A DNA stretch of 64,000 bases, from NCBI RefSeq assembly GCF_022345965.1, contig NZ_JAKRMU010000002.1, positions 186,001 to 250,000 on the forward strand, given 5' to 3'. Under the pieces are notes generated by a model that was not told the DNA's origin, searched no databases, and worked only from the letters and a program-made list of their open reading frames with translations. This document shows, piece after piece, positions 59,393 through 64,000 of this stretch (the first letter of the stretch is position 1; each line of letters opens with the position of its first letter). Position numbers and translations under genes: made by a program. The stretch is from Corynebacterium sp. ACRQK (lineage in GTDB: Bacteria; Actinomycetota; Actinomycetes; Mycobacteriales; Mycobacteriaceae).

Positions 59393-60441
59393 GCGATATG
59401 ACGTCTATCCGTAGTATCAAGCGTTCACGAAGCAGACGCATCCTGGTAGCCACATCGGGGTTCGCCCTCATAGCGGCTCTTTGTTATTGCTTAATCCTGG
59501 GGCAAGGTGCGGTGAAGCTCAGTCCGGTGGAAGTCATCGAGGTTCTCACCGGTGGGGGCACACAGCAAGCAATCAACGTGGTGTGGGATCTCCGCCTGCC
59601 TGTAGCAATTGCTACGGTTCTGGTCGGCGCGGCGCTGGGGCTGGCCGGCGCGTGGACCCAGACCATGGCCCGCAATCCGCTGGCTAGCCCGGACATCCTC
59701 GGTGTTTCCGGTGGCGCGGCGGTTTTGGTTGTGGCGGGCACCGTAGTTACCCGCCCTGCATGGAGTGAGGGGGTGCCGACGTTCTGGTGGCGTGCTGCAC
59801 TCGCTTTGGTTGGCGCACTAGTGATCGTTGGTTTGCTCGTTCTACTCGGTGGTTTCGGGACGTCGCAGCGCGTAGTGGTCATCGGCCTGGCGCTATCTTT
59901 CCTCACGCAATCTTTAGTGCAGTATCTCCTGCTCAGGGCTGACCTAACTCGTGCCACGGATGCCCAAACTTGGCTCGCTGGGTCCACTGGCTTTGTGCGT
60001 ACGGAAGCTTTGTTGCCTATGGCGTTGGGCTTGTTGCCCTTCGTAGTTTTAGGCCTCTGCGTTACGCGCGATGTCCCTCTTCTTTCTCATGATGACGCCA
60101 CCGCGTCCACACTTGGAGTAAATGTCACGAGGGTGCGCGCTATTTTGCTCATTGCCGCAACGGGCATTGTCGCGGTGGTGGTTTCCTTTGTCGGCCCAAT
60201 TGGATTCGTGGCACTGTTGGCTCCTCAGCTGGCCAAGCTGGTGGCCGGAACGCCCACGCCCCATCCGCTGTGCTCTACTTTTGCAGGCGCTGCTCTATTA
60301 GCTGCGTGCGCCGTCGTGGCGGGCGCACTGCCATTTACATCCCCTGTGGGTTTGGTTACCGCCATCATCGGTGGCCCCGCGTTGGTGTTGCTTGTCTGGC
60401 TGGCGGCCCGTCGCGGAACTCTGAAAGGAATGGTTCAATGA
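59389..60441 (+). CDS. Second siderophore ABC permease B (FecCD family)
   Basis: A 350-residue permease with VWDLRLPVAIATVLVGAALG, MARNPLASPDILGVSGGAA and GPIGFVALLAPQLAKLVAG. It overlaps the previous permease and the following ATPase by four bases each. It probably forms the heterodimeric channel of the second importer. Confidence 0.88.
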   Translation: MSDMTSIRSIKRSRSRRILVATSGFALIAALCYCLILGQGAVKLSPVEVIEVLTGGGTQQAINVVWDLRLPVAIATVLVGAALGLAGAWTQTMARNPLASPDILGVSGGAAVLVVAGTVVTRPAWSEGVPTFWWRAALALVGALVIVGLLVLLGGFGTSQRVVVIGLALSFLTQSLVQYLLLRADLTRATDAQTWLAGSTGFVRTEALLPMALGLLPFVVLGLCVTRDVPLLSHDDATASTLGVNVTRVRAILLIAATGIVAVVVSFVGPIGFVALLAPQLAKLVAGTPTPHPLCSTFAGAALLAACAVVAGALPFTSPVGLVTAIIGGPALVLLVWLAARRGTLKGMVQ

Positions 60442-61247
60442 ACGTTCGTGTTGATCGGGTCACCGTGGGCTACAACGACGGTCCAAACATTGTTAAGGAC
60501 GTGTCTTTCACTGCAGAGCCCGGGAAGGTCACCACGCTCTTAGGTCCCAATGGTTGTGGTAAGTCAACGCTGCTCAAGACCCTTTCTCGGCTGCTTGCGC
60601 CCACCGAAGGGCAGGTACTTGCCCAGGAGAAAGACGTGCATAGTTTGCGGTCGCGCGAAGCCGCCCAACTAATTGCGCTCCTGCCACAACATCCGCTGTG
60701 TCCGTCGGGATTGACCGTTGGAGAACTTGTGGAGCGCGGACGGCACCCTTATCGTCGATCGCTCTGGGGTGGGGGAGCGACGGCGTCAGAAGATAAAGAG
60801 AAAGTGCGCGAGGCGCTGAAGAAGACGAAGGTTGACCATCTTGTTGCCCGCGACGTGGCGGAGCTATCCGGCGGCCAGCGGCAGCGCGTCTGGATGGCGA
60901 TGGTGCTGGCGCAAGATACGCCCATTGTTCTGCTGGATGAACCGACCACCTACCTAGATCCAGCCCATGCGATAGAGATTCTAAGTATCGTGCGAGAGCT
61001 TGCTCAAGAGGGAAAGACGGTGATTACCGTGCTGCATGATCTTGGCCTGGCGGGAGCTTTTAGCGACGAGATGATCGTCATGAAGGAAGGGGAAAAGATC
61101 GCCGAGGGGTCTCCAAAGGAGGCTCTGACGGTGGATGTGTTGCGCGAGGCATATGGCCTGAATGCCGAGGTATGGGAAGATCCCCGCGGTACAGCTCCGG
61201 TGATCGTACCGCGGGGGATCGTTGCAAACCCGCCACAGGGGTCTTGA
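60438..61247 (+). CDS. Second siderophore ABC transporter ATPase
   Basis: A 269-residue ABC ATPase with Walker A LGPNGCGKSTLLKTL, signature LSGGQRQRVWMAMVL, Walker B IVLLDEPTTYLD and switch TVLHDLG. ATG 60438 (MNVRVDRVTV) overlaps the permease stop as ATGA and has AAAGGAA upstream; the frame is open further upstream inside the permease gene but that is not coding. It is the last gene of the second uptake operon and converges with the siderophore-interacting protein gene. Confidence 0.9.
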   Translation: MNVRVDRVTVGYNDGPNIVKDVSFTAEPGKVTTLLGPNGCGKSTLLKTLSRLLAPTEGQVLAQEKDVHSLRSREAAQLIALLPQHPLCPSGLTVGELVERGRHPYRRSLWGGGATASEDKEKVREALKKTKVDHLVARDVAELSGGQRQRVWMAMVLAQDTPIVLLDEPTTYLDPAHAIEILSIVRELAQEGKTVITVLHDLGLAGAFSDEMIVMKEGEKIAEGSPKEALTVDVLREAYGLNAEVWEDPRGTAPVIVPRGIVANPPQGS

Positions 61248-61310
61248 TTCCCGCTGCGTAGATCAGAGAAGAATTCTGGTCGCCGAGGTCGACCATCGTC
61301 AGCGGATGAG

Positions 61311-62234
61311 TTAGGGGCGGGCCCTCCCGAGGAACCAATAGGGGCACCACTGCACGGATTCGCTAGCAAGGCTCCAAGCGTGAATCGCGTAGTGTCGAAC
61401 TTCCTTGCAAAGCTGTCCTTCACCCGCGACCCAGACGTACTTTGACTGGGTCGCAGGGTGTTCGGCACGGTCCAATTGCTGGAGGTGGGCAATAACTGCC
61501 GTGCTGAAGTCCGTTGTCGCGCTAAACAACACTTCAAGGCTGCCAAGCTTGCTCTCCCAGTCAGCGATGAGGGATGGCTCGAGGTCACCGTGGTTCTCGG
61601 CGACAACAACGAGGTGCATGTCGCACAATTGTTCCGGAGCGAAGGTATGTGCGTAATCCAAAATGGCACGAACGGAAGGCGCGGCAGATGGGTCTGCGAT
61701 AAGTGTTTGTGAACTTTGCGCGCGGTGCCAGAGGCCCTGGCATGTCCAGATGCCTACTTGGTCGCCAACACGAGTTGCAAGAGCCCAGGCGAGCCCTGGT
61801 CCGACGTGCTCATCCTTTGGATTTCTGACGCCATGTGTCGCCACGTCGAAAGTTATCTGTCCGCACTCGGGATCGAGTGAGCGTACGGTGTACCAACGTA
61901 GATTCGGGCGTTGGGTCTCCGGCATGGCTGCAACGCTTGCGCGGATATTGGCGCCACCTCCGTGGAGTGGTAGATGGAGATTCTCGCCGGGCTTAGCGGG
62001 CATAAAGAGGCCAAAGAACTCGTCCGGGCCGGAAAGCTGAAAGCCGACTAGCTCGGGGGAGCGGATGACAATCCTCTGCAGGTTCTCTGCCGGGGTACTG
62101 ACGTCGTAAACGGTGGCGCGGATGATCTGGTGGTCTGGTTCAGCTGGGGCGGTCAGGAGTTGGTGGTCAGAGAAGGCCGCGCGGTACGCGGGAGCGTTCG
62201 CTGGGGTACTCAAGATAGACGGAATCACGTTCAT
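61311..62234 (-). CDS. Siderophore-interacting protein (flavin ferric reductase)
   Basis: A 307-residue cytoplasmic flavoprotein of the ViuB/YqjH family. The FAD motif is LRWYTVRSLD (about 113-122), a likely NAD(P)H region is SQTLIADPSAAPSVRAIL, and the end is VQWCPYWFLGRARP. It should release iron from imported siderophore by reduction. The GDE signature seen in the fused paralogue at 54993 is replaced by ADP here. It is transcribed alone toward the ATPase gene, with an iron box 9 bases before its start codon. Confidence 0.85.
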   Translation of the reverse strand: MNVIPSILSTPANAPAYRAAFSDHQLLTAPAEPDHQIIRATVYDVSTPAENLQRIVIRSPELVGFQLSGPDEFFGLFMPAKPGENLHLPLHGGGANIRASVAAMPETQRPNLRWYTVRSLDPECGQITFDVATHGVRNPKDEHVGPGLAWALATRVGDQVGIWTCQGLWHRAQSSQTLIADPSAAPSVRAILDYAHTFAPEQLCDMHLVVVAENHGDLEPSLIADWESKLGSLEVLFSATTDFSTAVIAHLQQLDRAEHPATQSKYVWVAGEGQLCKEVRHYAIHAWSLASESVQWCPYWFLGRARP

Positions 62235-62242
62235 AGTGGGGC

Positions 62243-62261
62243 TTAGCTTACCCTTACCTAA
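62243..62261. promoter_or_regulatory. DtxR-type iron box
   Basis: TTAGCTTACCCTTACCTAA matches the DtxR consensus at 16 of 19 positions and lies immediately upstream of the siderophore-interacting protein start (62234, minus strand). Confidence 0.75.
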
Positions 62262-62290
62262 AGCAAAAGTGAAAGGGTGAGGGGCAGAAA

Positions 62291-62312
62291 AAGCCCCGCG
62301 GGGATCCGAGGA
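62291..62312 (-). terminator. Distal half of an IS-split terminator
   Basis: Read on the minus strand, GGATCCCCGCGGGGCTTTTT is the second arm and T-run of a terminator whose first arm lies at 63752-63769 across the insertion element. The remaining part still contains the short self-complementary CCCCGCGGGG. Together the two arms would pair at 16 of 17 positions. Confidence 0.75.
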
Positions 62313-62346
62313 TGAACTGGCCCCCGAAAGTTGGACTGGTTTAATT

Positions 62347-63168
62347 CTAGGCGGTTAGGGCTTCAAGGGTCTGATTCCGATATTGCATCGGGGTCAGGCC
62401 CTTGAGTCGTTGTTGGACGCGTTCGGTGTTGTACCACCCGATGTACTCGTCGATCGCTTGGTTGAACTCTGCGACCGTGTCGAAGACTTCACCGTGGTAC
62501 ATCTCGGTTTTCAAGTGCCCGAAGAAGTTCTCCATGACCGCGTTGTCGTAACAGTTGGCTTTACGCGACATCGACTGAACACCACCGTTGTCACCGATCA
62601 GATCGCGCCAGGAGGCGTGCTGGTACTGGAAGCCTTGGTCAGTGTGCATCATCCACCCGGGTTCAGGCGCACTCGCCGCGATCGCCTTGGACAAAGAATC
62701 GGCGGTCAACGCTGTCGACGGTGATGTAGCCACGGTGTGAGCGACGATTGAGCGGTCGAACAGGTCCATCACCGGCGACAAATACACCTTGCGGCCTTGG
62801 ACCCTGAACTCGGTGACGTCGCTGACAAAGACGGTGTTTGGCTGATCCGGGGTGAACTTGCGGTCAAGCTTGTTGTCAGCGATGTGGCTGATCGTCCCGG
62901 TGTAGGAAACATAAGGTCTACGTTGGCGGATCTTGGCTCGAATGCCCATCTCACGCATGAGTTTGTAGACGAGTTTGTGGTTGACCACCCACCCCTGGTT
63001 ACGCAGGTCAAGTAGCACTCGTCGATAGCCGTAGCGATGCTTGTTACGTTCAAAACTTGCCCGGATCGCGTCTTTGAGCTCGGCGTGCTTATCTGGCTGG
63101 CCGAGGCGTTTCTGGTGGTAGAAGAACGTCGACCGTGGGATACCTGCTGCCTCTAGGAGGTACTCCAA
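62347..63168 (-). CDS. IS3-family transposase OrfB (DDE integrase domain)
   Basis: A 273-codon frame holding the catalytic core. The N-terminal HTH_21 region (KHRYGYRRVLLDLRNQGW) is followed by the DDE triad: Asp in VFVSDVTEF, Asp in MMHTDQGFQYQ and Glu in NAVMENFFGHLK. The frame is open upstream to the A7 slip site (63240-63246), so the active product is most likely the OrfAB fusion made by -1 frameshifting (reading ...KKIAGLEESG into LEYLLEAAGIP). The nominal start at 63168 is a TTG. Confidence 0.92.
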   Translation of the reverse strand: MEYLLEAAGIPRSTFFYHQKRLGQPDKHAELKDAIRASFERNKHRYGYRRVLLDLRNQGWVVNHKLVYKLMREMGIRAKIRQRRPYVSYTGTISHIADNKLDRKFTPDQPNTVFVSDVTEFRVQGRKVYLSPVMDLFDRSIVAHTVATSPSTALTADSLSKAIAASAPEPGWMMHTDQGFQYQHASWRDLIGDNGGVQSMSRKANCYDNAVMENFFGHLKTEMYHGEVFDTVAEFNQAIDEYIGWYNTERVQQRLKGLTPMQYRNQTLEALTA

Positions 63169-63206
63169 GCGGTGGTGCGACTTGAGGATGACAATCGCCT
63201 GGACTT

Positions 63207-63689
63207 TCAGGCGCGTCCCTGATTCCTCAAGTCCCGCAATTTTTTTAGATAAGCGTTTTCCGCTTCCAACCGTGCGATCTGACGGCGCAGCTTGTCTTCT
63301 TCTGTAAGCCGCTTCGGTGCAGCCGAGCCTTTGGGTCTGCCCTTCGGCTTCGGTTTTAACGCCTCATCGCCACCGTTACGCCATTGCCGCGACCAATAAC
63401 TGACCAGCTGATCTGACGACAGGCCAAACTCACGCGCAAGATCCATCTTTGTCTCGCCGGCAAGATAGCGTTGGACAACTTCCTTCTTGACCTCGAACGA
63501 GTACTGCTGCTTAATCGGTTTCTCCACAAGACATAGCCTGCCATGCAGCTTAAACCGACGACAGAGCATACGGGCGGCATACTTGGAGACACCAAGGGCA
63601 TTGGCAGCGGCTGTATAACCCATGCCTTGCTCAAATAGTTCAACCAACTGCTCGCGCTGATGCTCACTTAGCGAACTTCGTGCTCTCAA
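63207..63689 (-). CDS. IS3-family transposase OrfA (DNA-binding)
   Basis: A 160-residue protein with two helix-turn-helix segments (YTAAANALGVSKYAARMLCRR; DLAREFGLSSDQLVSYWSRQW) and a C-terminal leucine-zipper-like helix (LRRQIARLEAENAYLKKL). It binds the element ends and dimerises. The start appears to be TTG 63689, 62 bases inside the right end. It is the front part of the OrfAB transposase. Confidence 0.9.
   Translation of the reverse strand: MRARSSLSEHQREQLVELFEQGMGYTAAANALGVSKYAARMLCRRFKLHGRLCLVEKPIKQQYSFEVKKEVVQRYLAGETKMDLAREFGLSSDQLVSYWSRQWRNGGDEALKPKPKGRPKGSAAPKRLTEEDKLRRQIARLEAENAYLKKLRDLRNQGRA
63240..63246 (-). other. Programmed -1 frameshift site (A7)
   Basis: On the minus strand seven consecutive A residues occur near the end of orfA (codons CTA AAA AAA TTG). 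A slip to -1 gives AAA AAA ATT GCG and continues openly into orfB, as in other IS3 elements. Confidence 0.8.
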
Positions 63690-63751
63690 TGAAAACTACT
63701 CCCCACTAGTCGGTAACTGATTTCTCAGTCCAACTAATGGGGAGCAGCTCA

Positions 63752-63840
63752 GGATCGCCGCGGGGCTTGAAACTGTATGGCTGACCTGTCTGCTTAAGAG
63801 ATCAGCCGGAACCTAGTTCCTAGCGGGAACCGGCTGTATT
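63752..63840 (-). terminator. Proximal half of the split terminator and 3' region of the last gene
   Basis: On the minus strand, downstream of the stop at 63841, an imperfect hairpin AGCCGGTTCC ... GGTTCCGGCT (63791-63833) comes first, then AAGCCCCGCGGCGATCC (63753-63769), the first arm of the terminator interrupted by the IS. The T-run of that terminator is now 1.4 kb away at 62291-62295. Confidence 0.7.
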
Positions 63841-64000
63841 TACTTGCCCAGCTTGCTCAGCTTCTGGAAGTTGTTGAACAGGGAAACGATGCCGCCAACC
63901 AGGGCTGCAACGGTGGTGATCAGAGTGACGACGGTGGTCAGCTTCTTCAGGCCATCGGTGTCCTCGTCCCAGCCGAAGAACTTGTCAGCGGAACCAGCCA
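63841..64000 (-). CDS. Small membrane-active-looking protein (5' base cut by window end)
   Basis: The frame reads (M)AGSADKFFGWDEDTDG, then KKLTTVVTLITTVAALVGG and ends IVSLFNNFQKLSKLGK before TAA. The last bases of the window give TG-GCT, so if base 64001 is T (A on the minus strand) this is a complete 53-residue protein lacking only the first base of its ATG. It has one amphipathic or membrane helix and no signal peptide. Size and style recall the very small channel-forming PorA/PorH proteins of corynebacteria, but I see no motif that proves it. Codon use (CTG, AAG, ACC, GTT) is that of a highly expressed gene. Confidence 0.55.

Larger units (their letters stand above)
62313..63751 (-). mobile_element. 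IS3-family insertion sequence, 1439 bp, apparently intact
   Basis: The element is bounded by imperfect inverted repeats, TGAACTGGCCCCCGAAAGTT at the left and (reverse complement) TGAGCTGCTCCCCATTAGTT at the right, both continuing GGACTG. A 3-bp duplication GGA flanks it (62310-62312 and 63752-63754). It encodes two overlapping reading phases, orfA and orfB, joined by a -1 slip site, the usual IS3 (IS150-like) arrangement. Nothing suggests decay, so insertion is probably recent. Confidence 0.92.

Noticed and set aside
60270..60437. N-terminal extension of the second siderophore ATPase
   Set aside because: It lies fully inside the permease gene in another frame; the ATGA overlap at 60438 and AAAGGAA upstream give the normal family start.

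Overview
The window is a high-GC actinobacterial chromosome segment, almost certainly from a Corynebacterium. The evidence is the corynebacterial start of RpoB, the DtxR/DmdR1-type iron boxes, an 'anchored-repeat' ABC transporter with choice-of-anchor M surface proteins, a LAxTG-sorted surface protein next to a sortase, and a PorA-family/DUF3068 protein. The siderophore locus beside the ribosomal genes suggests a lipophilic skin-type species such as the C. jeikeium group. That species-level guess is inference.

Layout: (1) 1-5.5 kb: a metal-type 'anchored repeat' ABC transporter (ATPase, ABC-3 permease) between two membrane-anchored surface proteins. (2) 5.5-6.5 kb: a lipase on the minus strand. 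(3) 6.6-17.4 kb: L10 leader, rplJ-rplL, a DUF3068 gene, rpoB-rpoC and a DUF4236-like small gene. (4) 17.4-19.8 kb: helicase hrpB on the minus strand. (5) 20.1-25.1 kb: the str genes rpsL-rpsG-fusA-tuf. (6) 25.1-28.5 kb, minus strand: a GntR regulator with a small J-domain-like protein, then a LAQTG surface protein with its sortase. (7) 29.2-34.4 kb: the S10 operon rpsJ to rpsQ, ending in a terminator with no rplN following. (8) 34.7-62.3 kb: a large iron-siderophore island. (9) 62.3-63.8 kb: an intact IS3-family element. (10) The last 160 bases: the end of a small, highly expressed-looking minus-strand gene.

The iron island is the main interest. A minus-strand set of seven contiguous genes runs: GNAT acyltransferase, two FecCD permeases, ATPase, DHB dehydrogenase, a three-enzyme fusion (isochorismatase, isochorismate synthase, DHB-AMP ligase), and a free-standing aryl carrier protein. 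Divergent from it on the plus strand are an MbtG-like amine N-hydroxylase, a stand-alone adenylation domain, a siderophore-binding lipoprotein, a two-module NRPS (C-A-PCP-E-C-PCP-TE) whose second module has no A domain, and a siderophore-interacting flavoprotein fused to a degenerate methyltransferase-like domain. A second complete uptake transporter and a second siderophore-interacting protein complete the island. At least five good DtxR-type operators lie in its promoter regions. Together the genes predict synthesis, uptake and reductive release of a mixed catechol/hydroxamate peptide: 2,3-dihydroxybenzoate, then a D-configured residue, then an N-hydroxylated, N-acylated diamino acid.

Other notable signals are an IS inserted precisely into the loop of a terminator hairpin, a 20-bp element shared by two operons that encodes the same MALRWRH mini-peptide just ahead of the real start codons, and a two-block direct repeat near both ends of the biosynthetic part of the island. 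I saw no tRNA, rRNA or CRISPR array.
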